A stretch of DNA of 53,119 nt from Miniimonas arenae (GCF_006351005.1 NZ_VENP01000021.1:1-53119), one strand, 5' to 3'. Counted from the stretch's first letter, positions 19,319 to 27,954 are shown. Notes: generated from the sequence alone by a model not told the origin. Program-made: numbers and translations.

Positions 19319-20914
19319 ATGACCCAGGTCCTGCTCCTGCTGCTCGCGATGGCGCTCGTCGCCGCGTGCGGTGCGTTCGTCGCCGCCGAGTTCTCGTTCA
19401 TCACCGTGGGCCGCGCCCAGGTGGAGTCGCAGGCCCAGCGCGGGGACCGCCGCGCGGTGGGTGTGCTCGCCGCGCTGCGCACCCTCTCGACGCAGCTCTC
19501 GGGTGCCCAGGTCGGCATCACCGTCACGAACCTCGCGATCGGTTTCCTCGCCGAGCCCGCGATCGCCGAGCTCATCCGCCCCGTGCTCCTGGACTGGGGC
19601 GTGAGCGAGTCGGCGGTGTCCACCTGGGCCGTGACGATCGGCCTCGTCGCCGCGACCGTGATCACGATGGTCTTCGGCGAGCTCGTGCCCAAGAACCTCG
19701 CGATCGCCCGTCCGATGGGCACGGCCAAGGCCGTGGCGGGCTTCCAGCGCGGCTTCACGCGCGCCGTCGCCTGGCCCATCCGCCTGTTCAACGGCACCGC
19801 GAACCGGCTCCTGCGCGCGGTCGGCATCGAGCCCCAGGAGGAGCTCGCGTCGGCCCGCAGCGCCGAGGAGCTGTCCGCCCTCGTCAAGCACTCCGCCAAG
19901 GAGGGCACGCTCGCGCTGGAGACGGCCGAGCTCGTCGAGCGCAGCCTCGCGTTCGGCGACCGGCGCGCGCGCGACGCCATGACGCCGCGCTCGAGGATGA
20001 TCGCGCTCGACTCGACCGACACCGTCGCCGAGCTCATCGACCGCGCGTGCTCCTCGGGCCACTCCCGCTTCCCCGTCATCGACATCACCGAGGACGAGGA
20101 GGGTCACTCCGAGGCCGAGGTGCGCGGCATCGCGCACATCCGCGCCGCCCTCGCCGTCCCCTACGACGAGCGCGCGACGACCCTCATCGGCCCGTTCGTG
20201 CGGCCCGCCATCATCTGCCCGGACTCCATCCCGCTCGACGAGCTCATGGACGACCTGCGGGCCGGCGGCCTGCAGATGGCCGTCCTGATCGACGAGTTCG
20301 ACTCGATCGCCGGCCTCGTCACGCTCGAGGACCTCGTCGAGGAGATCGTCGGGGAGGTGCGCGACGAGCACGACGAGGACGAGCGCGCCCCCTCCTCCGA
20401 CGGCGCGGGCGTGTGGACGTTGCCCGGCCTCATGCGCACCGACGAGGCCACCGAGATCCTCGACGTCGCCGTCCCCGAGGACGAGGCGTGGGAGACCCTC
20501 GGCGGGCTCGTCACGGCTCACCTCGAGCGCTTCCCCGACGTCGGCGACGTCGCCGAGGTGACGAGCGCGCACGTGCCCGGGGTCGACGACAGCCTGCTGC
20601 GGTTCGAGGTGCTCGAGCTCGACGGACGGCGGGTCGAGCTGCTCAAGGTCGAGGTCGTGCCGCTGCGCGCGGAGGGTGACGACGAGAAGGACGAGAACGA
20701 GGACGACGGCGACACGCGTGGCGCCGACGCGAGCGACGCGCACGACGCGCTCGACGGCGAGCCTCGCGACCCGCAGGACTCTCGCCTCGGCGACGCCACG
20801 GGTCCCGAGCTGGGCGACGTGCGGAGCCTGGTCGTGGGCGTCGAGCCCGGCGCCGACGCAGGCGGCTCCCGTGACGCGGGCCCGGCCGACTCGCGGACGG
20901 AGGAGGAGCGATGA
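19319..20914 (+). CDS. CNNM/CorC-type hemolysin family protein (CBS domains)
   Basis: A 531-residue membrane protein. Residues 1-200 are the CNNM domain with several hydrophobic helices (AEFSFITVGRAQVE, SGAQVGITVTNLAIGFLAEP, VFGELVPKNLAIARP). A CBS-domain pair follows at about 220-350 (RARDAMTPRSRMIALDSTDT, IDEFDSIAGLVTLEDLVEEI), then a CorC_HlyC domain to about 455 and an acidic Asp/Glu/Arg tail. Homologues take part in magnesium or cobalt efflux and sodium-magnesium exchange; 'hemolysin' is a historical label. Its TGA overlaps the ATG of the second CNNM gene, so the two are probably co-translated and may pair. The Shine-Dalgarno is weak. Confidence 0.92.
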   Translation: MTQVLLLLLAMALVAACGAFVAAEFSFITVGRAQVESQAQRGDRRAVGVLAALRTLSTQLSGAQVGITVTNLAIGFLAEPAIAELIRPVLLDWGVSESAVSTWAVTIGLVAATVITMVFGELVPKNLAIARPMGTAKAVAGFQRGFTRAVAWPIRLFNGTANRLLRAVGIEPQEELASARSAEELSALVKHSAKEGTLALETAELVERSLAFGDRRARDAMTPRSRMIALDSTDTVAELIDRACSSGHSRFPVIDITEDEEGHSEAEVRGIAHIRAALAVPYDERATTLIGPFVRPAIICPDSIPLDELMDDLRAGGLQMAVLIDEFDSIAGLVTLEDLVEEIVGEVRDEHDEDERAPSSDGAGVWTLPGLMRTDEATEILDVAVPEDEAWETLGGLVTAHLERFPDVGDVAEVTSAHVPGVDDSLLRFEVLELDGRRVELLKVEVVPLRAEGDDEKDENEDDGDTRGADASDAHDALDGEPRDPQDSRLGDATGPELGDVRSLVVGVEPGADAGGSRDAGPADSRTEEER

Positions 20915-21963
20915 GCGACGTCGCCGGCCTCGGCCTCACCGCCCTGCTGCTCGTGCTCAACGCGTTCTTCGTGGGCGCGGAGTTCGCGCTCATCTCGGCG
21001 CGGCGCACGAAGATCGAGCCGCGTGCCGCGGAGGGCAACCCCGTCGCACGCATCACGCTCTACGCGATGGAGCACGTGTCGCTCATGATGGCCGGCGCGC
21101 AGCTCGGCATCACGATCTGCTCCCTCGCCCTCGGCTCGATCTCCGAGCCCGCGATCGCGCACCTCATCGAGGCGCCGATGCACGCGATCGGCGTGCCCGA
21201 CGCCTGGCAGCACCCGATCGCGCTCGTCATCGCGCTCTCGCTGGTGACCTACCTGCACGTCGTGTTCGGCGAGATGGTGCCGAAGAACATCGCGCTCGCC
21301 GGCCCGGACCGGATGGCGATGGGCCTCGCGCCGTTCCTCGTCGTCATCGTCTGGCTGCTCTACCCCGTGCTCTGGCTGCTCAACGGCATCGCGAACATCA
21401 CGCTGCGCATGCTGCGCGTGACCCCGAAGGACGAGGTGACCAGCGCGTTCACCCGCGACGAGGTCGCCGAGCTCGTCGAGGAGTCGCACGAGGGCGGGCT
21501 CATCGAGCTCAACGACGAGAAGCTGCTCCTCGGGGCGCTGCAGTTCACCGAGCGCGACATCTCCTCGGTGGTCCTGCCGCTGTCCCGCGTGCGGACACTA
21601 CGGCCCGACGTCACCCCGGCCGGCGCCGAGGCGGCCTCGGTCCAGGGCTTCTCCCGGTTCCCGCTCGCGGATGCCGACGGGCGGCTCGTCGGCTACCTCC
21701 ACATCAAGGACATCATCGGCGTGAGCGAGCAGGAGCGCTGGGTGCCGATCGACCCGGCGCTCGTGCGTCCGCTGCCGCGGGTCTCCGCGTCGGACAGCCT
21801 GCGCGCGGTGATGCAGTCGATGCAGCGCACGAGCAGCCACCTCGCCGCGGTGCACGAGGGCGACGGCGACCGCCCGATCGGCGTGGTGACGTTGGAGGAC
21901 GTGCTCGAGGAGCTCGTGGGCGAGATCCGCGACGACTCCCGCCGGATGGCCGGCCGCGGCTGA
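20911..21963 (+). CDS. CNNM-domain hemolysin family protein, short form
   Basis: A 350-residue paralogue of the preceding gene: CNNM membrane domain (LNAFFVGAEFALISARRTKI, MAGAQLGITICSLALGSISEP, VFGEMVPKNIALAGP) and a CBS pair (about 205-340, ending GVVTLEDVLEELVGEIRDD). The CorC_HlyC domain and acidic tail are missing. Long and short CNNM genes are commonly paired in actinobacteria, suggesting a heteromeric transporter; that is inference. It starts inside the ATGA overlap and ends at a strong hairpin. Confidence 0.9.
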   Translation: MSDVAGLGLTALLLVLNAFFVGAEFALISARRTKIEPRAAEGNPVARITLYAMEHVSLMMAGAQLGITICSLALGSISEPAIAHLIEAPMHAIGVPDAWQHPIALVIALSLVTYLHVVFGEMVPKNIALAGPDRMAMGLAPFLVVIVWLLYPVLWLLNGIANITLRMLRVTPKDEVTSAFTRDEVAELVEESHEGGLIELNDEKLLLGALQFTERDISSVVLPLSRVRTLRPDVTPAGAEAASVQGFSRFPLADADGRLVGYLHIKDIIGVSEQERWVPIDPALVRPLPRVSASDSLRAVMQSMQRTSSHLAAVHEGDGDRPIGVVTLEDVLEELVGEIRDDSRRMAGRG

Positions 21964-21986
21964 GCCGACCCGGCGGGTCGGCTCAG
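21960..21986. terminator. Bidirectional hairpin terminator
   Basis: CTGAGCCGACCC and GGGTCGGCTCAG form a perfect 12-bp stem around GGC. The stop codon of the short CNNM gene is its second to fourth base. It lies between convergent genes (CNNM and DUF4097), so it can serve both strands. There is no T-run. Confidence 0.8.
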
Positions 21987-22048
21987 CCCGCGGCCGCTTG
22001 CACTCCGCGCAGGGGACGGCCCGGACGCTCTGACTGGTCGGGCGCAGG

Positions 22049-22972
22049 TCAGCTCACGCGGCGCAGCGTCACGCTGCCGCTGCCCGCGCGCACGTGCACC
22101 TCGAGCGTGCGCTCGAACCCCTCGGCGCCCGGCACGCTCTCCAGCTCGCTGCGCACCCGGCCGGAGCGTGACTCGGCGTCCACGAGCACCGCGGTGCCGT
22201 ACGGCACGCCGATCGTCGACGAGCCCGAGCCGCTCACGCCCTCGACCCGCCCCGAGGTCGCCTTCGCGACCGCGAACGAGCCCGAGCCGGTCGTGGCAGC
22301 GACCCGCCCGGTCAGCTCTCCGATCCGCACGGCGCCGGATCCCGCGCGCAGCTCGAGGTCGCCCGAGACCTCGTCGATCGAGACGGCGCCCGACCCCGAC
22401 ACGAGCCTGCTCTCCCCGGCGATCGCGCCGACCCGCAGGCTGCCGCTGCCGGACTTGGCCACGAGGCGCCCGGTCCGGCCCACCTCGACCGCTCCTGACC
22501 CGGACGTGAGCGAGAGGTCCTCGACGGCGTCGATGCGCACGCGCCCCGAACCCGACCGCACCACGGCGGAGGCGGCCGACTCGAGCGTGAGCACGCCCGA
22601 ACCGGACCGTGCGTCCACGTCGAGCAGGCGACCGCGCAGGTCGACGCCGCCGGAGCCCGACACCACGCGCGCGTCGCTGCCGGCCGGCACGTGCACGTCG
22701 AGGCGTACCGAGCCGCCGAGGCCGAACAGCGTGACCTGGGCGGGAACCTCGACCACGAGCCCGTGCTCGTCGAGGTGCACGACGACGGAGTCGGCGAGCT
22801 GCTGTGCGCGCGGTCCCGTCGCCGTCACGGCGACGCGAGCCTGCGCGAGGTCCTCGACCGCGGTGACGGTCGCGGCGGCGTGGCGCAGGTCGAGCCGGGC
22901 GGCGTAGGGCAGTGCGGCCGGCCCCTCCTCGACGCGGTGGAGGTTCGAGCCGGTGGGGGTGTCGGTGGTCAT
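22049..22972 (-). CDS. DUF4097 family beta-strand repeat protein
   Basis: A 307-residue putative adhesin-like beta-helix of the DUF4097/DUF4098 type. From about residue 90 it is a run of short repeats centred on SGSG (VVSGSGGVDLRG, ARSGSGVLTLES, VRSGSGRVRIDA, LTSGSGAVEVG and so on), each a strand-turn-strand. There is no signal peptide or transmembrane segment, so this copy is probably cytoplasmic; that makes a surface-adhesin role unlikely. It follows the ribbon-helix-helix gene on the same strand after 63 bases and is probably co-transcribed from the TGACACC promoter region. Function is not established for the family. Confidence 0.85.
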   Translation of the reverse strand: MTTDTPTGSNLHRVEEGPAALPYAARLDLRHAAATVTAVEDLAQARVAVTATGPRAQQLADSVVVHLDEHGLVVEVPAQVTLFGLGGSVRLDVHVPAGSDARVVSGSGGVDLRGRLLDVDARSGSGVLTLESAASAVVRSGSGRVRIDAVEDLSLTSGSGAVEVGRTGRLVAKSGSGSLRVGAIAGESRLVSGSGAVSIDEVSGDLELRAGSGAVRIGELTGRVAATTGSGSFAVAKATSGRVEGVSGSGSSTIGVPYGTAVLVDAESRSGRVRSELESVPGAEGFERTLEVHVRAGSGSVTLRRVS

Positions 22973-23035
22973 GGTGATCTCCTCGTTCTGGGGTTGGACG
23001 CGATTCGGGGCGGTGGCGGTGGTGCGAGCCGGCGG

Positions 23036-23668
23036 TCAGCCGACCCAGCCGGTGAGGCGGTGACCGCGACGCGGCGGCGGCCCCTGCTGCCCGGCCGGGC
23101 CGGCCTGCCACCCCGCGCGCAGGCGGAGCTCGGCGGCCTGGACGAACCAGGTGTTGGTGGACTGGCCGGCCGCGGCGGCCGCGGCATCGACCCGCGCCTT
23201 GAGCGCGTCGGGGATGCGGAGCGTGAACCGCGTGGCCCCGCCGTCACCGCCCCCGCCGTCGCCGCCCGCCGCATCGCCGGAACCGTCGACCGGGGAGTCC
23301 ACGGGCCCCCCGGCCGACCCGGCGGGCCACGCGGAAGGCGTGCCGTAGGGCGAGGTGTCGAGCACCGCGGTGGGGTCGAGCGCGTCCGTCGGCTCCAACG
23401 CCGCCGTCGGCCCGAACGCCTCGGTGCGGAGCCGGGCGACGAGCACGGGCTCGCCCTCCTGCAGGCGCACCTCGACGTCGGCCACCGCTCCGAGCTGGTC
23501 GTCGAGCGTGCGGGCGGCGTCCTCGAGGACGCCCTGGAGAGCGAGGCGGACGGCGGGCTCGACGGCGAGCGAGAGCCGTATCGCGGCCTCCTCCACCGGG
23601 CCACCGGTCGAGGCGCCGAGGACGGTGAGCTGGTCGCGCACGGTGCGCACGTGGTCGTCGAAGGTCAT
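23036..23668 (-). CDS. Ribbon-helix-helix DNA-binding protein
   Basis: A 210-residue protein with two parts. Residues 1-75 are helical (VRTVRDQLTVLG, AAIRLSLAVEPAVRLAL, ARTLDDQLGAV) and unassigned. After a Gly/Asp/Pro linker comes an Arc/MetJ-like RHH motif near residues 145-190 (TRFTLRIPDALKARVDAAAAA, STNTWFVQAAELRLR). RHH dimers bind short repeated half-sites through a beta-ribbon; the upstream region is packed with TGACACC half-sites, so autoregulation is likely. The start at 23668 lies in the first half-site. DUF4097 follows downstream. Target genes elsewhere cannot be judged. Confidence 0.8.
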   Translation of the reverse strand: MTFDDHVRTVRDQLTVLGASTGGPVEEAAIRLSLAVEPAVRLALQGVLEDAARTLDDQLGAVADVEVRLQEGEPVLVARLRTEAFGPTAALEPTDALDPTAVLDTSPYGTPSAWPAGSAGGPVDSPVDGSGDAAGGDGGGGDGGATRFTLRIPDALKARVDAAAAAAGQSTNTWFVQAAELRLRAGWQAGPAGQQGPPPRRGHRLTGWVG

Positions 23669-23747
23669 GACACCATGGTGACACACCATGACACCAGATG
23701 TCACCCCTTCGGTGTCACCTACCCGAATGCGGTGTCACGGTGACACC
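23668..23747. promoter_or_regulatory. Operator array of TGACACC/GGTGTCA half-sites
   Basis: Exact or near copies of TGACACC occur in both orientations at 23668-23674, 23679-23685 (TGACACA), 23689-23695, 23698-23705 (ATGTCACC) and 23711-23719 (GGTGTCACC). A perfect 17-bp palindrome follows at 23731-23747: GGTGTCAC and GTGACACC around one G. The array fills the gap between the upstream lipoprotein stop and the RHH start, so it covers the RHH-DUF4097 promoter. RHH regulators typically bind such multimerised half-sites; that the local RHH protein does so is inference. Confidence 0.8.
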
Positions 23748-23756
23748 GTCGGCCTG

Positions 23757-25388
23757 CTACGACCCCGACGTCACCACCACCGGCGCCGGGTTCAGCGCCT
23801 GCAGCTCCCCGAGCGAGACGGCGTTCGCGCCCTGCCACCAGCCCCACCACGCGGGTCCCGGCACCACGGCGCCCTCCCACACCTGTCCGGCCGACACCGC
23901 CGCCGGCGCACCCGGCACGTCGGAGGCAGGCGTGACCGCTCCACCGTCGACCTGGACCACAAGGTTCACCTCGGGCCGCGACGTCACCATCGCCGAGGCG
24001 TCCACGGGCGAGCGCACGACGACGAGCTTCGGCGGGAGCGCGGCGTCGCGCGTGAGGTCCGCGAGCCAGTCCACGACCCCCGCCACCTCGGCGTCGCCGA
24101 AGGTGCCGCTGTGCGACTCGGGGGTCTCGGACTCCGCCAGCCGCCAGCGCGGCTCGAGCACGAGCCCGACGTTGGGCGAGCCGAGCACGTCCGCGTACGC
24201 CTGCACCTGATCCAGGAACGACTCCCGACCCGGCTGGAACGCGAGGAGCACCATCACCCCGCGCTCCTGCGCGTCGGCCACGACGTCGCGGATCGCGGCG
24301 AGCTCCGCACGCGCGCTGTAGGTGCCCGAGCGCCCTCGGGAGGAGGTGACGACCGTGGTGATCACCTCCGCCGTCGGCACGCCCTCGCCGTCGGCGATCT
24401 GCCCCGCCGTCGAGGCGAGCGCGTCCCAGTCGGGGAACCCGGAACCGGCCGTGCCGCGCACCCCCACGTAGACCGAGCCCGGCAGGAGGAGCTGGCCGCC
24501 GCCGGGCAGCTGCGTGCCGGTGGCCGCCACCGCGACCTCGTAGGAGAGCGCCTCGAGCGTGCCCACGTCGCCGACGCCGACGGCGCGGGTCGGCTGCAGC
24601 CCGTAGATCTGCGCGCTCGCGGCGCTGTCGGCGAGGACGGGCTCGTCGGTCACCACGACGGCGGAGCCCGCGGCACGCGCGGTGCCGAGCGCGGCGACCT
24701 GGTGCGCTCCGCCGTCGGAGACCGTCACCGTGTCGGCGAGGCGCGCCGTCGCGAGCACGGGCGGCAGCCCCGGCAGGTCCGCGAGCGCGGGCGCACTGGC
24801 GTCCGGGCTCGGCGTCTGCGTCGACTCGGTGGTGAGCAGCCAGTCGAACGGGGCCTGCGCATCGGCGATGGCCTCCACCGCGTCCTCGGGCTGGATCACC
24901 TCCTCGCCCGCGAGATCGTGGCCGAGCACCACCTGGAGCGCGCTCAGCTCGCGCGGCGCCTGCACCGCGCGCAGCAGCGGGCGGTCCTCGCCGAGCTCGG
25001 GCACCTCGGCGCCGTCGACCACGAGCACCGTGTGCGTGCCGAGCCGCGTGAGCTCGGTCGCCACGGCGTCGTCGGCGCCGTCGCCCATGACCAGGGCCGG
25101 CACGCCGAGCAGCATCGCGATCGACGCGGCGCGCACCTGGGACGCCTCGTCGGCGGGCGTGAGGACGACGATCCCGGCCGTGGTGAAGAACTCCTGGCTG
25201 GCGGAGACGGCGAGGGTGCCGGCCGTGTCGCCGGACAGGATGACGTCGGGCAGGTCGCCGGCGACCAGCGCGCCCGGGCTTGCGCTCGCGGCGGGGTCGG
25301 CGGGCAGCTCGGCGAAGCCGGAGCACGCGGTGAGCGCGCCGACGGCGAGCGCCAGCGCGGCAGTCGCCAGCCGGAGACGCCGGTGCAC
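23757..25388 (-). CDS. Lipoprotein, cell-wall-binding-repeat-2-like
   Basis: A 543-residue exported lipoprotein: Arg-rich start, hydrophobic helix and lipobox LTAC followed by Ser. The mature part resembles putative cell-wall-binding repeat 2 (CWB2) folds in places (LLGVPALVMGDGADDAVATEL, LGTHTVLVVDG; also AAGSAVVVTDEPVLADSA) and has a second, TIM-barrel-like half (GVMVLLAFQPGRESFLDQVQ, NVGLVLEPRW). The CWB2 resemblance is partial and I do not recognise an enzyme. ATG at 25388 lies 3 bases after the stop of the HAD gene, so both are co-transcribed behind the XRE-cupin regulator. Confidence 0.7.
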   Translation of the reverse strand: MHRRLRLATAALALAVGALTACSGFAELPADPAASASPGALVAGDLPDVILSGDTAGTLAVSASQEFFTTAGIVVLTPADEASQVRAASIAMLLGVPALVMGDGADDAVATELTRLGTHTVLVVDGAEVPELGEDRPLLRAVQAPRELSALQVVLGHDLAGEEVIQPEDAVEAIADAQAPFDWLLTTESTQTPSPDASAPALADLPGLPPVLATARLADTVTVSDGGAHQVAALGTARAAGSAVVVTDEPVLADSAASAQIYGLQPTRAVGVGDVGTLEALSYEVAVAATGTQLPGGGQLLLPGSVYVGVRGTAGSGFPDWDALASTAGQIADGEGVPTAEVITTVVTSSRGRSGTYSARAELAAIRDVVADAQERGVMVLLAFQPGRESFLDQVQAYADVLGSPNVGLVLEPRWRLAESETPESHSGTFGDAEVAGVVDWLADLTRDAALPPKLVVVRSPVDASAMVTSRPEVNLVVQVDGGAVTPASDVPGAPAAVSAGQVWEGAVVPGPAWWGWWQGANAVSLGELQALNPAPVVVTSGS

Positions 25389-25391
25389 GGC

Positions 25392-26165
25392 CTAGCCCTG
25401 GGCGTCCAGCAGCGGCAGAAGCTCGTCGCGCAGGTAGGCGACGGTGCCCTCCCAGCCGTCGACGGCGTGGCAGCGCACGCCGAGGTCGAGGACCGGCCGG
25501 TCGTTGCCCCCCTCGTCGAGGCGGTCGCCCACGAAGAACATCTCCGCCAGCGGCACGCCCGCGAGGTCGACGAGGGCGCGCATGCCGTACGCCTTGTCGA
25601 TTCCCTTGCGCGTGATGTCCACGGACGTGGAGCCGCCGGAGCGCACCTCGAGGTCGGGCAGCAGCACGGCCACCGCGTCCCGCAGCGCGCCCTTGCGCGC
25701 ACCGGTCGGGTCCCAGGCCGCCTTCGCGTCGACGGGCGCGGCCTGGCCGAGCGCCGAGAAGGTGATCTGGGAGCCGCGGTCCTCCAGGACCGGCCCCCAC
25801 GTCTGCGTCTCCCACAGGCCCAGCGCGCGGGCCTGCTCCTCGAGCGCGGCGAGCGCGGCGTCGCGCTCGGCTTCGGTGAGCGTCTCGGCGTAGACCTGCG
25901 CGAACTCGGTGCCGTCCCAGCGGTAGTACTGCGTCCCGCACGTGGGCATGAGGTGGAGGCGGGCCGCGAGCTCGGGCGTGAGCTCGAGCCGGTCCAGCAC
26001 CTGGTGGCGGAACTGCGCGTACTGCCCGCCCGAGATCACGCAGACGGGCACGCGCGCGAGCAGCCGGCGCAGCAGGTCGGCCACGGGGTCCGGGAGGGGG
26101 GACTTCGAGGGGGCCAGGGTGTCGTCGAGGTCGAAGGCCACCAGCCGGATCGGAGCGTCTGTCAC
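25392..26165 (-). CDS. HAD-IIB family phosphatase
   Basis: A 257-residue HAD-superfamily hydrolase with a class IIB cap. Motif I is AFDLDDTLAPSK, motif II is in VCVISGG, the motif III lysine lies in TRKGIDKAYG and motif IV is FVGDRLDEGGND. The combination and length resemble eukaryotic-type phosphomannomutase-like and sugar-phosphatase HAD proteins. Substrate unknown. The GTG start overlaps the XRE stop as GTGA, and the lipoprotein gene follows closely, making a three-gene unit. Confidence 0.85.
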   Translation of the reverse strand: MTDAPIRLVAFDLDDTLAPSKSPLPDPVADLLRRLLARVPVCVISGGQYAQFRHQVLDRLELTPELAARLHLMPTCGTQYYRWDGTEFAQVYAETLTEAERDAALAALEEQARALGLWETQTWGPVLEDRGSQITFSALGQAAPVDAKAAWDPTGARKGALRDAVAVLLPDLEVRSGGSTSVDITRKGIDKAYGMRALVDLAGVPLAEMFFVGDRLDEGGNDRPVLDLGVRCHAVDGWEGTVAYLRDELLPLLDAQG

Positions 26166-26719
26166 CGCCCCAGGGTACGGGCTGGCTCGGACTCGGGCGT
26201 CGTGATCGTGAGGACGCCGCTCGCGCCGGCAGGCCCGCCGGCGTAGGTGTGCTCGACGTCGCTCGCCCAGGCGTGACAGTGCCCGACGGCGAGCGTCCGT
26301 TCCGCGTCGGCGGCGCCGACCCGCGCCTCGCCCGCCGTGACGAGCAGGTGCTCCACGACCCCCGGGCCGTGCGGCGGCGACACCCGGTGCGCGCCGGGCG
26401 CGAGCTGGAGGGCGTAGACCTCACGCACCACCGCGCCCTCGCGGCGGGCCTCGAGCAGCGTCACGGCGACGCCGTCGCTGTCGGCGCCGGCGCCGGCATC
26501 GGCGAGCAGCGCCGCGAGCGGGACGCCGAGCGGGCCTGCGATGGAGTACAGCGTGGCGAGCGTCGGGTTGCGGGTGCCGTTCTCGAGCTCCGAGAGCGAC
26601 CCCTTGCCCACCCCGGACGCCTCGGCCAGCGCCGAGAGGCTCAGGTTCCGGGCGGCGCGCAGCGCGCGCACGCGCTCGCCCACCCGTCCCGCCAGCGCTT
26701 CCGCGGTGGTGTCCGTCAT
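26162..26719 (-). CDS. XRE family regulator with cupin sensor domain
   Basis: A 185-residue regulator with an N-terminal lambda-repressor-like HTH (residues 10-68, [20 protein letters not shown]) and a C-terminal cupin barrel (about 95-175, [25 protein letters not shown]-like [11 protein letters not shown]). Members of this class sense small molecules and often control the adjacent divergent gene. Here the divergent gene is acdS, and two matching dyads lie between them. ATG at 26719 is 7 bases after TAGGCT (26727-26732), so the transcript is probably leaderless; the first dyad fills the promoter spacer, consistent with autorepression. Confidence 0.9.
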   Translation of the reverse strand: MTDTTAEALAGRVGERVRALRAARNLSLSALAEASGVGKGSLSELENGTRNPTLATLYSIAGPLGVPLAALLADAGAGADSDGVAVTLLEARREGAVVREVYALQLAPGAHRVSPPHGPGVVEHLLVTAGEARVGAADAERTLAVGHCHAWASDVEHTYAGGPAGASGVLTITTPESEPARTLGR

Positions 26720-26726
26720 GGGGGCG

Positions 26727-26732
26727 AGCCTA
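26727..26732 (-). promoter_or_regulatory. -10 box of XRE-cupin operon
   Basis: TAGGCT on the minus strand, 7 bases before the ATG. The dyad at 26735-26750 occupies the space between this box and the expected -35, so a bound regulator would block polymerase. Confidence 0.55.
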
Positions 26733-26734
26733 TC

Positions 26735-26750
26735 GTTCCGTTTACGGAAC
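26735..26750. promoter_or_regulatory. Operator 1 (XRE-cupin/acdS)
   Basis: GTTCCGT and ACGGAAC form a perfect 7-bp inverted repeat with a 2-base centre. It sits in the promoter spacer of the XRE operon and overlaps the expected -35 region of acdS, whose candidate -10 TACGGT is at 26760-26765. Confidence 0.75.
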
Positions 26751-26775
26751 AGCAGGCGCTACGGTGGGCGCAGAT

Positions 26776-26791
26776 GTTCCGCAAACAGAAC
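26776..26791. promoter_or_regulatory. Operator 2 (XRE-cupin/acdS)
   Basis: GTTCCGCAAACAGAAC has the same length and outer half-sites (GTTC and GAAC) as operator 1, with weaker inner symmetry. Centre-to-centre distance is 41 bp, about four helical turns, so two dimers could sit on the same face. It lies just downstream of the predicted acdS transcription start. Confidence 0.65.
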
Positions 26792-26916
26792 GCTGTTGGC
26801 GGCGGCATCGGCGTCGGCGTCACCCGGTGTGTTCACGCCTGTTTGCCGGTCCATCCGTTTGCCCGGCCCCCTCCGTTTGCCCGTCCGTCCGACCACACCA
26901 CCACCAAGGAGCCCCC

Positions 26917-27954
26917 GTGCCGCTGTCCGACTTCCCGCGCTACCCGCTCACCTTCGGCCCGAGCCCGGTGCACCCTCTCGACCGCCTCTCGGCCCACCTC
27001 GGCGGACCGCGGATCTGGGCCAAGCGCGAGGACTGCAGCTCCGGACTGGCCTACGGCGGCAACAAGGTGCGCAAGCTCGAGTACCTCGTGCCGGACGCGA
27101 TCGCCTCGGGTGCGGACACGCTCGTGAGCATCGGCGGCGTGCAGTCCAACCACACACGGCAGGTCGCCGCGGTCGCCGCGCACCTGGGGATGCAGGCGGT
27201 GCTCGTCCAGGAGCGGTGGGTGGACTGGCCGGACAGCGTCAACGACCGCGTGGGCAACATCCTGCTCTCCCGCGTCATGGGCGCCGAGGTCCGCCTCGAC
27301 GCCTCGGGCTTCGACATCGGCTTCCGCGACTCCTGGCGCCAGGCGATCGAGGACGTCGAGCGACGCGGCGGCACGCCCTACGCGATCCCCGCCGGCGCGT
27401 CCGACCACCGCCTCGGCGGACTCGGCTTCGCCGGCTGGGCGCACGAGGTCGCGGCGCAGGAGGCCGAGCTCGGCGTCTTCTTCGACACGATCGTGGTGTG
27501 CACGGTGACCGGGTCGACGCACGCGGGCATGATCGCCGGCTTCGCCGACCTCGAGGCCGCGGGCGGACGACGGCGCACCGTCCTGGGCATCGACGCCTCG
27601 GCGACGCTCGCGCAGACCCGCGAGCAGGTCGAGCGGATCGCCCGGCGCACCGCAGCGCTGATCGGCGTGCCGCGCGACCTGCGCGAGGACGAGATCACGG
27701 TGCTCGAGGGCTGGGCCGGGGACGAGTACGGCATCCCGGTGGACTCGACGCTGCGGGCGATCCGGCTCGTCGGTCAGCTCGAGGGCGTGATCCTCGACCC
27801 CGTGTACGAGGGCAAGTCGATGGCGGGGCTGATCGACCTCGTCCGCACGGGCCGCATCGAGCCCGGCTCGAACATCCTTTACGCCCACCTCGGCGGCCAG
27901 CCCGCGCTCAACGCCTACTCGGCGCTGTTCACGCAGACGGTGCGCGAGCTCTAG
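26917..27954 (+). CDS. acdS: 1-aminocyclopropane-1-carboxylate deaminase
   Basis: PLP enzyme that opens ACC, the plant ethylene precursor, to 2-oxobutanoate and ammonia; cytosolic. The 345-residue product fits the family length. Key residues are present: PLP lysine K50 in [13 protein letters not shown]77 in [10 protein letters not shown]297-E298 in VYEGKSMAG and L325 in AHLGGQP. The Tyr-Glu pair and leucine separate true ACC deaminases from D-cysteine desulfhydrases. GTG at 26917 follows AAGGAG. The gene is divergent from an XRE-cupin regulator, which probably controls it. Its stop overlaps the stop of the convergent EamA gene (CTAG). The enzyme is common in plant-associated actinobacteria. 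Confidence 0.93.
   Translation: MPLSDFPRYPLTFGPSPVHPLDRLSAHLGGPRIWAKREDCSSGLAYGGNKVRKLEYLVPDAIASGADTLVSIGGVQSNHTRQVAAVAAHLGMQAVLVQERWVDWPDSVNDRVGNILLSRVMGAEVRLDASGFDIGFRDSWRQAIEDVERRGGTPYAIPAGASDHRLGGLGFAGWAHEVAAQEAELGVFFDTIVVCTVTGSTHAGMIAGFADLEAAGGRRRTVLGIDASATLAQTREQVERIARRTAALIGVPRDLREDEITVLEGWAGDEYGIPVDSTLRAIRLVGQLEGVILDPVYEGKSMAGLIDLVRTGRIEPGSNILYAHLGGQPALNAYSALFTQTVREL

Noticed and set aside
14743-20743. Long frames on both strands through 14.7-19.1 kb (plus) and 16.7-20.7 kb (minus)
   Set aside because: They run across several genes with clear families and stop/start coupling; their translation is low-complexity noise.
27951-27954. Overlapping CTAG stops of acdS and the EamA gene as a regulatory device
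   Set aside because: Convergent stop overlap is common in dense actinobacterial genomes; nothing further supports a function.
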